Positions 54,161-62,741 of a DNA stretch of 64,000 bases are shown piece by piece (the first letter of the stretch is position 1; each line of letters opens with the position of its first letter). The DNA lies in contig NZ_JAOVZT010000002.1 in NCBI RefSeq assembly GCF_025716945.1, positions 426,419 through 490,418 of the forward strand, read 5' to 3'. The DNA comes from Geodermatophilus sp. YIM 151500. GTDB lineage: Bacteria; Actinomycetota; Actinomycetes; Mycobacteriales; Geodermatophilaceae. A program made the translations under genes and the position numbers. The notes under the pieces are model-generated. The model worked only from the letters and a program-made list of their open reading frames with translations, was not told where the DNA came from and searched no databases.

Positions 54161-55894
54161 ATGGGCAAGACCACCCAGTTCACCAGGACCATGCGGATCG
54201 ACTGGGACGAGCCGATCCTGATGGGGGACGGCACGGTGCTGCGGGCGGACGTCTACCGCCCCCTGGGTCCCGGCCGGTTCCCGGTGATCCTGACCTACGG
54301 CCCCTACGCCAAGGGCCTCTCCTTCCAGGAGGGCTATCCCGACCAGTGGAAGGCGATGGTGACCGAGCACCCGGACGTCACGGCCGGGTCCACCGGGAAG
54401 TACCAGAGCTGGGAGGTGGTCGACCCGGAGAAGTGGGTGCCGGACGGCTACGCCTGCGTCCGCGTCGACGGTCGCGGGTCCGGGCGGTCGCCGGGCTTCC
54501 TCGACCCCGTGTCCCCGCAGGAGAACCGGGACCACTACGAGTGCATCGAGTGGGCGGGGACCCGTACCTGGAGCAACGGCAAGGTCGGCCTGAACGGCAT
54601 CTCCTACTACGCCTGGAACCAGTGGCACGTGGCGTCGCTGCAGCCCCCGCACCTCGCGGCGATGTGCCCGTGGGAGGGCGCGGCCGACTGGTACCGCGAC
54701 ATGACCCACCACGGCGGGATCCTCAGCACCTTCTTCGCGACCTGGTACCCGGAGCAGATCCTCAGCGTCCAGCACGGCGTGGGGGACCGGGCGCCGCGGA
54801 ACCCGAACACCGGCGAACCGGTGGCCGGCCCCGAGACGCTGCCCGACGACGAGCTGATCCGCAACCGCGTCGACCTCGGCGTGCAGGCGCTCGCGCACCC
54901 GCTGGACGACGAGCACGCCAGGAGCCGCTCCGCGGACTGGTCGAAGGTCACCGTCCCGTTCCTGTCGTGCGCCAGCTGGGGCGGGCAGGGACTGCACCCC
55001 CGCGGCAACTTCGAGGCGTTCACGCGGGCCGCGTCGACGGAGAAGTGGCTCGAGGGGCACGGCCTCGAGCACTGGACGCACTTCTACACCGACTACGGGC
55101 GGCTGCTGCAGAAGCGGTTCTTCGACCACTACCTCAAGGGCGAGGACAACGGCTGGGACCGGCAGCCACGGGTCCTCCTGCAGGTCCGCCACCCCGGCGA
55201 GCGCTTCGTCGAGCGCGCGGAACAGGAGTGGCCGCTGGCCCGCACCCGGTGGACGACGTTCTACCTGGACGCAAGCACCATGGCGCTGACCTCGGAACCA
55301 CCGGCCGCGGGCAGCGCCGCGTACGAGCCGCTCACCAGCGACGGGCTGACCTTCTCCACCCCGCCGCTGGATCAGGAGACGGAGATCACCGGTCCCGTGG
55401 CCGCGCGGATCGCGCTGTCCTCGGCCACGGCCGACGCCGATCTCTTCCTCGTCCTGCGGGTGTTCGACCCGGACGGGGACGAGGTGCTGTTCGCCGGCAC
55501 CATCGACCCGCACACCCCCGTCGGGCAGGGCTGGCTGCGCGCGTCCCACCGCAAGCTCGACCCCGAGCTCTCGCTGCCCCACCGCCCCTACCACACGCAC
55601 GACGAGCGGCAGCCGCTCACGCCGGGCCAGCGCTACGACGTCGACGTCGAGATCTGGCCCACCTGCATCGTGGTCCCGGCCGGGTACCGGATCGCGCTCA
55701 CCGTGCGCGGGACGGACTACGACTACGGCGGCCCGCCGATCAACGTCGGGTGGTTCGTGATGAAGGGGTCGGGAGCCTTCATCCACGACGACCCGACCGA
55801 CCGCCCCCGCGAGGTCTTCGGCGGGACGGTGACCCTGCACACCGGCGGCGAGGACGCGCCCCACCTGCTCCTGCCGCTGGTCCCGGAGGCCTGA
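54161..55894 (+). CDS. CocE/NonD-family hydrolase, paralog 3
   Basis: A 577-aa paralog of the hydrolases at 40664 and 43403, with the same layout: ADVYRPLGPGRFPVILTYGPY, WEVVDPEKWVPDGYACVRVD, the nucleophile elbow GLNGISYYA, HGLEHWTHFYTDYG for the His, and the jelly-roll domain ending TVTLHTGGEDAPHLLLPLVPEA. It has SWGGQG at the expected acid position, as in the other two. The ATG follows GAGGGGAG. It has its own promoter candidate and operator-like palindrome, so it is probably controlled separately from the importer operon. Confidence 0.88.
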   Translation: MGKTTQFTRTMRIDWDEPILMGDGTVLRADVYRPLGPGRFPVILTYGPYAKGLSFQEGYPDQWKAMVTEHPDVTAGSTGKYQSWEVVDPEKWVPDGYACVRVDGRGSGRSPGFLDPVSPQENRDHYECIEWAGTRTWSNGKVGLNGISYYAWNQWHVASLQPPHLAAMCPWEGAADWYRDMTHHGGILSTFFATWYPEQILSVQHGVGDRAPRNPNTGEPVAGPETLPDDELIRNRVDLGVQALAHPLDDEHARSRSADWSKVTVPFLSCASWGGQGLHPRGNFEAFTRAASTEKWLEGHGLEHWTHFYTDYGRLLQKRFFDHYLKGEDNGWDRQPRVLLQVRHPGERFVERAEQEWPLARTRWTTFYLDASTMALTSEPPAAGSAAYEPLTSDGLTFSTPPLDQETEITGPVAARIALSSATADADLFLVLRVFDPDGDEVLFAGTIDPHTPVGQGWLRASHRKLDPELSLPHRPYHTHDERQPLTPGQRYDVDVEIWPTCIVVPAGYRIALTVRGTDYDYGGPPINVGWFVMKGSGAFIHDDPTDRPREVFGGTVTLHTGGEDAPHLLLPLVPEA

Positions 55895-55920
55895 CCGGGC
55901 ACAAGTTCGCCCCGCCCGCC

Positions 55921-55938
55921 TTTGTGGACGACCACATG
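55921..55938. promoter_or_regulatory. Operator-like palindrome upstream of the winged-helix gene
   Basis: TTTGTGG-ACGA-CCACATG matches the perfect site CTTGTGG-AGAT-CCACAAG at 61293-61310 in arm sequence and spacing, with one mismatch within the palindrome core. A TTGACT that could be a -35 follows at 55960-55965. Confidence 0.55.
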
Positions 55939-56044
55939 GTCCCCGGCGCGGGATCGGCCTTGACTACCCGGGACCCCGGTTGCCGTCGGCACAGGGAAGG
56001 CCGCCGGGGGACGGGAAGCCGTACCGAACCGGAGGAGGACCCGC

Positions 56045-56527
56045 GTGCGCCGGTCGACCGCGGAACTGGACGACGTCGAGGAGCGGGTGGTCCGCTGCCT
56101 GCTCTTCGGCCGGACCACCATGGACCTGCTGTGCGACAGCCTGTACATCCAGTGCCACCAGGTGCGGCAGGCCCTGGACGGCCTCGAGGCGGCGGGCCTC
56201 GTCCGGCGGCGCGGTGAGGATGGCCGGGGCGCGCTCGAGGCCGAGCTGACCGACGCGGGCCGGGCGTGCGCGCTGGAGGGGGTCGATCCGCGCCAGGCTG
56301 CCTCGGCCGACCAGCAGCTCTCGGCCGACGACGTCCGCTACCTCCGCGCCCTCGCCGACGGGGCACCGCCGCCCCGCCAGGCCGAGTGCGAGTGGGGCGT
56401 GGGAGCCACCCGCCAGCACCTGTGGGAACTGCGGCTGATCGACGTGACGGGCTTCATCCGGCCGCGGTCGGTCCTGACCGACCGCGGCCGGGACGTCGTG
56501 CGCGGCCTGGAGGGGGTCCTGTCATGA
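56045..56527 (+). CDS. Winged-helix DNA-binding-like protein
   Basis: A 160-aa protein with a predicted N-terminal winged helix (residues 10-70: DVEERVVRCLLFGRTTMDLLCDSLYIQCHQVRQALDGLEAAGLVRRRGEDGRG.LEAELTDAGRA) like MarR/PadR-type regulators, and a second helical region (LSADDVRYLRALADG...ATRQHLWELRLIDVTGFIRPRSVLTDRGRDVV) that repeats the same pattern. It could be a tandem winged-helix regulator. The GTG follows GGAGGAGG. Its stop overlaps the symporter start, and an operator-like palindrome lies 107 bases upstream, so autoregulation and control of the symporter are plausible. Confidence 0.65.
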   Translation: MRRSTAELDDVEERVVRCLLFGRTTMDLLCDSLYIQCHQVRQALDGLEAAGLVRRRGEDGRGALEAELTDAGRACALEGVDPRQAASADQQLSADDVRYLRALADGAPPPRQAECEWGVGATRQHLWELRLIDVTGFIRPRSVLTDRGRDVVRGLEGVLS

Positions 56528-57993
56528 GCCAGTCGGTCTGGCTGTGGACCTTCCTCGTCGTCTACACGGTCGGGATGATCGGCCTGGGCTTCTGGACCAA
56601 GCGCTGGATCGACGACGACGAGGACTTCATGGTCGCCGGGCGCGGGCTGTCCTGGCCCCTGCAGGGCATGGGCATGACCGCGATCATCATCGCGGGCACG
56701 ACCGGCGCGACCGTCGGGGCCATCGGCTACGCCAGCGGCTACGTGGCCCACTGGTGGATCACCGGCTGGATCCTCGCCGTCGTCATCGGCGCGTTCACCA
56801 TCGCCCCGTTCGCCCGCCGCACCGGCGGCGTGACGATGACCGAGTGGTTCGAGGCGAACTTCGGCAAGTGGGTGCGGATCGTGGCCGGCCTGGCCCTGGC
56901 GCTCGGCCTGCTGTTCTCGCCGCTGGCGAACATCCTCGGCGGCAGCCTCATCCTGTCGGGACTCATGGGGATCACGCCGGAGTCGGCCATCCTCATCCTG
57001 GGTTTCAGCGGCCTGGTCTACCTCTACCTCGGTGGCATGTGGGCGACGGTCTTCTCCGACCTCGTCCAGTTCGTGCTCTTCGCCCTCGCCTTCATCGGGG
57101 GCACGCTGTGGCTGGTCCTCGGCAGCGACGGGACGCGGGCGCTGTCCGAGCTGCCGTCCGGCTTCTTCAACCCGCTGCCGCACGGTGACTTCGCCGGGCT
57201 CAGCTGGACGGCGGGCAGCGCCTTCGGGCTCTTCTTCCTCATGTTCTGCCTGGCGTTCGGCGGCACCTACTGGCACCGGGGAGCCGCGGCCCGCTCGCCG
57301 GCGGAGGCCCGCAAGGGATGGCTGCTCGGCGTCGCGCTCGCCGTCCCCTTCGCCGTCGTCATGCCGCTGGCCGGCATGTACATCCGCGGTCAGGGCATCA
57401 CGCTGGACGATCCGCAGCAGGCCTTCGGCGTGTTCATCGCCGAGCTGCCGCCCGTCGCCGCCGGGGCGATGCTCGCCGGCATCCTGGCCGCCACCATGTC
57501 GACCGTCGAGGTGGGCGTCGTCGCCGGCGTGAGCGTGCTGTTCCGCGACGTCATCGAACGCGGTCGCGGGATCAAGTTCAGCCCCGCGGCCAGCGTCCGC
57601 TGGATCCGCATGATCACCGTCGTCTACGGCGTCATCGCCATCTTCGGCGGCATCTTCCTGCACGGCGTGAGCCCGGGCGTCGGTGCGCTCATCGGTATCG
57701 CGTTCCTCAGCGCCTTCTCCGCGGCGCTGCTCCCGTCGGTGTTCGCCACCATGCTCGGACGGCGCTTCTGCAGCCGCGAGGCCTCGCTGCTCAGCATCGT
57801 CGCTGCGACGGTCTACACGGTCTACAGCCTGGCCTCGGGCACCTACGTCGAGGTGCACCCGATGTTCGTCTCGGCGATCATCGCCACCGTCGTGTACGTG
57901 GTCGTCGCCGCGATCGTGCGGATGACCGGGCCGTGGTGGGGTGCCGAGGAGCGCGTCCGGCAGCCGGCCGCCTCCCGGCAGCCTGCGTCGTGA
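56524..57993 (+). CDS. Sodium:solute symporter family protein
   Basis: A 489-aa SSS-family (LeuT-fold) transporter with about 13 helices, importing an organic solute with sodium. Recognisable segments are DDEDFMVAGRGLSWPLQGMGMTAIIIAGTTGATVGAIGYASGY, MTEWFEANFGKWVRI, and the helix 8 region AGAMLAGILAATMSTVEVGVVAGVSVLFRDVI. The C-terminus is a short charged tail. The ATG overlaps the regulator stop (ATGA). The solute is unknown; neighbours suggest a catabolic substrate or intermediate. Confidence 0.92.
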   Translation: MSQSVWLWTFLVVYTVGMIGLGFWTKRWIDDDEDFMVAGRGLSWPLQGMGMTAIIIAGTTGATVGAIGYASGYVAHWWITGWILAVVIGAFTIAPFARRTGGVTMTEWFEANFGKWVRIVAGLALALGLLFSPLANILGGSLILSGLMGITPESAILILGFSGLVYLYLGGMWATVFSDLVQFVLFALAFIGGTLWLVLGSDGTRALSELPSGFFNPLPHGDFAGLSWTAGSAFGLFFLMFCLAFGGTYWHRGAAARSPAEARKGWLLGVALAVPFAVVMPLAGMYIRGQGITLDDPQQAFGVFIAELPPVAAGAMLAGILAATMSTVEVGVVAGVSVLFRDVIERGRGIKFSPAASVRWIRMITVVYGVIAIFGGIFLHGVSPGVGALIGIAFLSAFSAALLPSVFATMLGRRFCSREASLLSIVAATVYTVYSLASGTYVEVHPMFVSAIIATVVYVVVAAIVRMTGPWWGAEERVRQPAASRQPAS

Positions 57994-58045
57994 TGCCGCG
58001 GCGCCCGGGACCCTGCGCTCGCGCGGCCGGTCGGGAGGGTGCGGG

Positions 58046-59278
58046 GTGACCGTTCCCGGCGTGCTGGAGCAGCGGGCCGTCGAGTTCGTGGGCTACCACG
58101 ACCTCGACGGCCGGCCGGGGTTCAAGCTGGCGATGCAGCGGCGCGGCGACCGCTGGTACCTGTACCTCGGTCACCTGTGGCACCGGGGGTGGTCGATCGT
58201 CGACGTGACCGACCCCCGGTCCCCGAGGCTCTGCCGCTTCGTCGAGGGGCCCGCGCACACCTGGACCATCCAGGTGCAGGTGGCCGACGGGCGAATGGTC
58301 ACCGCGCTGGAGAAGCCCAACGAGGGGTGGGGTGTCGACCCCGGCCTGCCCTTCGAGGAGGGCGCCTACATCTGGGACGTCGGCACCGACCCCGAGGACC
58401 CGCGGCTGCTCGGCCACTGGCGGACCGGCGGCACCGGCACCCACCGGAACTTCTACGCCGGCGGCGACCTCGTGTGGATGACGGCCAACCCGGAGGGCTT
58501 CGCCGGCCACCTGCTCGCCGTCGTGGACATCGCCGACCCCACCCGGCCGACCGAGATCGGCCGGTGGTGGTGGCCCGGCCAGCACGTGGCCGGCGGGGAG
58601 GTGCCGGAGCACGACTTCTACCTGCACGGCCCGGCCTACGTCGTCGACGGGCGGGCCTACCTGGGTTACGGCCGCGTCGGGATGGTGATCCTCGACGTGG
58701 CCGACCCGACGGCGCCGGCGCTCGTCGGTCGGGTGTCCTTCGGCGACCTGGGGAGCGTGCTGGGCTGCCACTCGGCGGTACCCGTGGGCCGCGGCCTGGT
58801 GGTGGCGAACAGCGAGACGATCCTCGAGGGCACGGGTGACCCGGTGAACTACGCCTGCGTCGTCGACGTCGCCGACGAGCGGCCGAGGATCATCTCCACC
58901 TTCCCGCTGCCGCGGCCCGAGCCCGGCACCCCCTCGGCGAGCTACTACGCCAAGGGCGGTCGGTTCGGTCCGCACAACCAGCACCACCCCCAGGGGCACC
59001 CCGACCTGGCCGCCCCCGGGAACCGGGTCGTCATGACCTGGTTCAACGCCGGGCTGCGGGTCTTCGACATCTCCGACCCCTACGTCCCCGAGGAGGTCGG
59101 CTGGTTCGTGCCCGAGGACCCCCGGGAGCGGCGCGGGACGCTGCCCACGACGCTGGTCACCCAGTTCGAGGACGTCCTGGTCGACGCGCGAGGCTACGCG
59201 TACTGCACGGACAAGAACCACGGCCTGTTCGTCCTGCGCCCGGAGGGCGGCGCCGCCCCGGGGGACGGCTCGGCGTGA
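58046..59278 (+). CDS. LVIVD-repeat beta-propeller protein
   Basis: A 410-aa protein built of LVIVD-type repeats that should form a propeller. Examples are WSIVDVTDPRSPRLCRFV, YIWDVGTDPEDPRLLGHW, LAVVDIADPTRPTEIGRW, MVILDVADPTAPALVGRV and LRVFDISDPYVPEEVGWF. Many His/Asp residues (GCHSAV, FGPHNQHHPQGHP) suggest a metal site, as in selenium-binding-like propellers. There is no signal peptide, so it is cytoplasmic. GTG 58046 is chosen for GGGAGG 8 bases upstream. The function is unknown; its place after the symporter suggests the same pathway. Confidence 0.85.
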   Translation: MTVPGVLEQRAVEFVGYHDLDGRPGFKLAMQRRGDRWYLYLGHLWHRGWSIVDVTDPRSPRLCRFVEGPAHTWTIQVQVADGRMVTALEKPNEGWGVDPGLPFEEGAYIWDVGTDPEDPRLLGHWRTGGTGTHRNFYAGGDLVWMTANPEGFAGHLLAVVDIADPTRPTEIGRWWWPGQHVAGGEVPEHDFYLHGPAYVVDGRAYLGYGRVGMVILDVADPTAPALVGRVSFGDLGSVLGCHSAVPVGRGLVVANSETILEGTGDPVNYACVVDVADERPRIISTFPLPRPEPGTPSASYYAKGGRFGPHNQHHPQGHPDLAAPGNRVVMTWFNAGLRVFDISDPYVPEEVGWFVPEDPRERRGTLPTTLVTQFEDVLVDARGYAYCTDKNHGLFVLRPEGGAAPGDGSA

Positions 59279-59324
59279 TCCGACCCGACCGGCCGTGAGC
59301 CGGGCCCGACCGGCGGCCGGGTGG

Positions 59325-60167
59325 TCAGGCGGGCCAGCGCAGCCAGGCCAGCACGCTGCCGCCCATGACGGCCTCGACGTCGGCGGGGGAGAGGAAGTCG
59401 AGGTCCTCCCGGAAAAGCCGCACCAGGTCGGCGTAGCTGCCGCGCAACCGGGACAGGTCCGAGCCCCAGAACAGCCGCTCCGGGCCGTACGCGTCGTAGA
59501 GCTGCCGGAGCAGCGGGTGCAGCGCCGGATAGGGGTAGGGCTCGGTGCTGTAGCAGGGCGCCGCGGTGAGCTTGACCGAGACGTTGGGCAGGGTGGCCAG
59601 CCCGGCCAGGGTGGCGATCTCGGGCGCCGCGGCGGCGTCGGTCCGCTCCCCGGTCAGCCCCAGGTGGTCGACCGCGAGCCGCAGCCCCGGCCGCCGGCGG
59701 GCCAGCTCGCCGAGGGCGTCGAGCTGGCCCGACGCCAGCAGCATGACCGGGACGTCCTCCTGCTCGGCGAACTCCCAGAACCACTCCGCACCCGGGTCGT
59801 CGACCCGACCGGCGTCGGCCGGCAGGAAGACCAGCCGCACGCCGGCCACCACGGGGTCGCGCAGCAGCTCCCGCACCGGCCCGGCGTCGCCGGTACGCAG
59901 GTCGACGCGGGCCATCACCCGGAAGGCGTCCGGCGCCTCGGTCGCGCAGGCGACGGCGTGGTCGTTGCGGTACCCCTCGAAGAACGGCGGCACCAGGACG
60001 GCGCGGTCGACGCCGACCGCCCGCATCTCGGCCAGCAGCCCGCTGCCGCTGATCGGCTCGGCGCGGTGCATCGCCTTCGCCCGCTCGGCGCCGCCCGGCG
60101 GCCACGGCCGGTCGGGGGCCTCGGGCAGCCACACGTGCACCTGCGCGTCGACCACGGGAGCCGCCAC
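59325..60167 (-). CDS. Amidohydrolase-2 family metal-dependent hydrolase
   Basis: A 280-aa TIM-barrel hydrolase. It has the N-terminal PVVDAQVHVW (QxH in place of HxH), VAGVRLVFLPAD, RLAVDHLGLTG (conserved His) and LFWGSDLSRLRG (Asp). Such proteins act as lactonases, decarboxylases or hydrolases of aromatic and cyclic compounds. The GTG start is 3 bases beyond the upstream monooxygenase stop, so both are one operon on the minus strand. The reaction is unknown. Confidence 0.85.
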   Translation of the reverse strand: MAAPVVDAQVHVWLPEAPDRPWPPGGAERAKAMHRAEPISGSGLLAEMRAVGVDRAVLVPPFFEGYRNDHAVACATEAPDAFRVMARVDLRTGDAGPVRELLRDPVVAGVRLVFLPADAGRVDDPGAEWFWEFAEQEDVPVMLLASGQLDALGELARRRPGLRLAVDHLGLTGERTDAAAAPEIATLAGLATLPNVSVKLTAAPCYSTEPYPYPALHPLLRQLYDAYGPERLFWGSDLSRLRGSYADLVRLFREDLDFLSPADVEAVMGGSVLAWLRWPA

Positions 60168-60169
60168 GG

Positions 60170-61189
60170 CTACAGCTCCCGGACGGCGGGCAGCACCTTG
60201 CGCCCGATCAGCTCCAGCGACGACATGATCGCCTCGTGCGGCAGGCCGCCCAGGTGCAGGAAGAGCATGACGCGCTCGATGCCGAGCTCCCGGATGTCGC
60301 GGAGCCGCGAGACCACCGTGTCCGGGCTGCCGAACAGCGCGCTGTCGCGCAGGTCGGCGTCCAGGTCGAAGGGGCTCCGCCCGCCCTCGGCCGCGCCGGC
60401 CGACGTCGCCCGGCGGAGCTTGTCGGCGTACCCCAGGAAGTCCTTGTACGGGTCCTCCGCCTCGGCCCACGCCTGCTCGTCCGTCGGGGCCACGTGGGTC
60501 GCCCGGGCGAGGTAGACCCGCCCCCCGTCCGGGTCCGCGCCGGCGCCGGCGAGCGCCTCCGCGTAGCGCTTGACCTGGCCGGCGGTGACGGTGAGCGAGG
60601 TGCCCTGGGGCAGGAGCACGCCCCAGTCCTTCGCGGCGCAGGCGGCCAGCCCCTCGGGGCTGGCCGTGGCCATCCAGAACGGCGGGTGCGGGCGCTGGAA
60701 GGGCCGGGGCTGCGGGGCGGCGTCCTCGAACGACCAGTACCGGCCGGCGTGCGACACCGGCCCCTCGCTGGTCCAGACCCGCTCCAGCACCGCCAGCGCC
60801 TCGGCGAACCGCTCGTGCTTCTCGGCGATGTCGACGCCGAAACCGCGGAACTCGCCGGGCTGGTAGCCGCTGCCGATGCCGAGGTCGAGGCGCCCGCCGC
60901 TGAGCTGGTCGACCGTCGCCGCGGTCTCGGCGAAGCGCAGCGGGTGGTGCAGCGGCAGCACGGAGACCGCGGTGCCCAACCGCACCCGGTCGGTGCGCGC
61001 GGCCAGGTGCGCCAGCACGGCGAGGCTGTCGGAGACGATCCCGTGCCGGCTGAAGTGGTGCTCGGTGAGCCAGAGCGAGTCGAAGCCGAGCTCGTCGGCG
61101 CGGCAGGCCTGGCGCAGCGCCTGGTCGTAGCGGTCCCGCTGGTCGCTGCCCTCGGGCCACTGGACGGAGTGGAACAGGCCGATCTGCAT
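60170..61189 (-). CDS. Luciferase-like (LLM) flavin-dependent oxidoreductase
   Basis: A 339-aa LLM-class monooxygenase with MQIGLFHSVQWPEGSDQRD at the N-terminus, LGFDSLWLTEHHFSRHGIVSDSLAVLAHLAARTDRVRLGTAVSVLPLHHPLRFAETAATVDQLSGGRLDLGIGSGYQPGEFRGFGVD, and a C-terminal IRELGIERVMLFLHLGG. It differs from the LLM protein at 27400. The ATG at 61189 follows GAGG; the frame extends further upstream without conserved content. It faces the Liv-type importer operon across a region with a perfect palindrome. Reduced FMN would come from an unlinked or distant reductase. Confidence 0.9.
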   Translation of the reverse strand: MQIGLFHSVQWPEGSDQRDRYDQALRQACRADELGFDSLWLTEHHFSRHGIVSDSLAVLAHLAARTDRVRLGTAVSVLPLHHPLRFAETAATVDQLSGGRLDLGIGSGYQPGEFRGFGVDIAEKHERFAEALAVLERVWTSEGPVSHAGRYWSFEDAAPQPRPFQRPHPPFWMATASPEGLAACAAKDWGVLLPQGTSLTVTAGQVKRYAEALAGAGADPDGGRVYLARATHVAPTDEQAWAEAEDPYKDFLGYADKLRRATSAGAAEGGRSPFDLDADLRDSALFGSPDTVVSRLRDIRELGIERVMLFLHLGGLPHEAIMSSLELIGRKVLPAVREL

Positions 61190-61292
61190 GCGTCCTCGGC
61201 TCCCGGGAGAGGGGTGCGGCGGCGGTGCCCGGGGCGAGCCGGGCCGCGCGCACGGGTCATCCCGCATGCAACCGCACCGCCGGGCCCGGGTG

Positions 61293-61310
61293 CTTGTGGA
61301 GATCCACAAG
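61293..61310. promoter_or_regulatory. Perfect 18-bp operator-like palindrome
   Basis: CTTGTGGA-GA-TCCACAAG reads the same on both strands over 16 arm bases. It lies between the divergent LLM gene (61189) and the Liv-type importer (61407). It is the best copy of a site also seen at 55921, 54049 and, weaker, 37579. Confidence 0.65.
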
Positions 61311-61342
61311 CCAGCAGGCCGACTTTGTGTGGGTGGCGATGA

Positions 61343-61352
61343 GACCTAGGTC
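61343..61352. promoter_or_regulatory. Short palindrome upstream of the Liv importer -10
   Basis: GACCTAGGTC is a perfect 10-base palindrome located 14 bases before the -10 box, in the -35 region. Confidence 0.35.
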
Positions 61353-61365
61353 ACCGTGCCGCTCG

Positions 61366-61371
61366 TAGGGT
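61366..61371 (+). promoter_or_regulatory. -10 box of the Liv-type importer operon
   Basis: TAGGGT, about 36 bases before the ATG. A leader with AGAGGTGG as ribosome site follows. Confidence 0.5.
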
Positions 61372-61406
61372 CCCCGGGAAACGATCTCCGGTGAGAGGTG
61401 GATCAC

Positions 61407-62660
61407 ATGCGGGTCACGGCAGCCCTGGTCGCCAGCGCCGCCCTCCTGGTCTCCGCCTGCGGGGGGACCGTCGCCGGCGGCGGCGGCGGAGGCGGCGGGG
61501 CCTCCGACGAGCCGCTGCGGGTCGGCGTCATCACCGGCCTCACCGGGGCCTACGTCCAGCTCGGCGAGGAGCAGCGGGCCGGCGCCGAGCTGGCCGTCCA
61601 GGCGCTCGACGGCATGGCCGGCGACCGCCCGATCGAGCTGATCGTCCGCGACGACCAGCTCAAGCCGGACGTGGCGCTGCGGGAGGCGCAGGCCCTCGTC
61701 CAGGAGGAGCAGGTCGACTTCCTGACCGGCTGCGTGTCCGCCGCGACCACGCTGGCGGTCAACCAGATCGCCTCCCAGGCGGGCGTGCCGTACCTGGGGA
61801 CCTGCCAGACCGAGCAGCTGAACCGTCCGCCGAACTACGACCCCGAGGTGACCTACCACCTGGCGCCCACGCCGTCGCAGGCGATCAAGGCCGGCTCGCC
61901 GTTCATCTGCGGGCAGCTGGGGCAGCGGGTCTTCCTGCTGATGCCGGACTACGCCTTCGGCCACGAGCAGGAGACGGCGTACAAGAACGCGATCCCCCAG
62001 CAGTCGGGCTGCAGCGTCGTCGGCACCGCCTACTTCCCGCTCGGGACGACGGACTTCAACCCCTACATCCCGACGATCGAGGGCTCGGGCGCCGACGCCC
62101 TGGTGTTCGGGGGAGCCGGCCGCGACCAGGTGAGCTTCCTGCGCCAGGCCGAGCAGTTCGGCCTCACCGACCGGATCCGGACGTTCATCAGCATCGAGGA
62201 CCTCACCTTCGACGAGGAGCTGGGCTTCGACCTCATCGACGGGACCTGGGCCATGGCGGCCTTCTACTGGAACGTCGACGACCCCGGCGTGCAGGAGTAC
62301 GTCGAGGCGTTCCGCACCGAGTACGGGCGGCCGCCGGGCGGCTACGGCGTCTACCTGTGGAACGCGCTGCACCTCATCGCCCAGGGCGTCGAGGAGGGTG
62401 CGGACAGCCCCGAGGCGTTCAGCGAGTTCATGTCGGGCCGGGAGGTCAGCCTGGCCCAGGGCGAGATGACGGTCCGCGAGTGCGACCACCAGGCCCTCGC
62501 GCCGGTCTACATCCTCGAGGGCCTGTCGGCCGAGGAGGCGGCCGACCGGGGCGGCGACCCGCAGTTCGGGCTCCGCGCGGTCGTCGAGACCGTCCCGGGC
62601 ACCGAGGAGTACGCGCCCACCTGCGAGGAGGTCCAGACGGAGTTCCAGCGCGCCGGGTGA
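61407..62660 (+). CDS. Branched-chain amino acid-type ABC substrate-binding lipoprotein
   Basis: A 417-aa type I periplasmic-binding-fold lipoprotein: short signal with lipobox VSAC (Cys18), a Gly-rich linker, then a Leu/Ile/Val-binding domain (LRVGVITGLTGAYVQLGEEQRAGAELAVQ, ELIVRDDQLKPDVALREAQALVQEEQVDFLTGCVSAATTLAVNQIASQAGVPYLGTC, VFLLMPDYAFGHE, GADALVFGGAGRDQVSFLRQAEQFGL). Ligands in this family include amino acids, amides, urea and aromatic compounds. The ATG after AGAGGTGG is chosen over the GTG three codons earlier. It heads the Liv-type operon and is separated from livH by a strong hairpin. Confidence 0.92.
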   Translation: MRVTAALVASAALLVSACGGTVAGGGGGGGGASDEPLRVGVITGLTGAYVQLGEEQRAGAELAVQALDGMAGDRPIELIVRDDQLKPDVALREAQALVQEEQVDFLTGCVSAATTLAVNQIASQAGVPYLGTCQTEQLNRPPNYDPEVTYHLAPTPSQAIKAGSPFICGQLGQRVFLLMPDYAFGHEQETAYKNAIPQQSGCSVVGTAYFPLGTTDFNPYIPTIEGSGADALVFGGAGRDQVSFLRQAEQFGLTDRIRTFISIEDLTFDEELGFDLIDGTWAMAAFYWNVDDPGVQEYVEAFRTEYGRPPGGYGVYLWNALHLIAQGVEEGADSPEAFSEFMSGREVSLAQGEMTVRECDHQALAPVYILEGLSAEEAADRGGDPQFGLRAVVETVPGTEEYAPTCEEVQTEFQRAG

Positions 62661-62670
62661 CGTCGCGCCG

Positions 62671-62696
62671 CCCCGCGGAGCCGCCGCTCCGCGGGG
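62671..62696. terminator. Intra-operon hairpin after the substrate-binding protein gene
   Basis: CCCCGCGGAG and CTCCGCGGGG form a perfect 10-bp stem with a 6-base loop. It has no T tract. Such hairpins often protect or attenuate transcripts so that the binding protein is made in excess over the permeases. Confidence 0.6.
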
Positions 62697-62741
62697 CCTG
62701 CTGTCGTCAGCCGGACCGATCGTCGTGCCCGGGAGGTGCGG

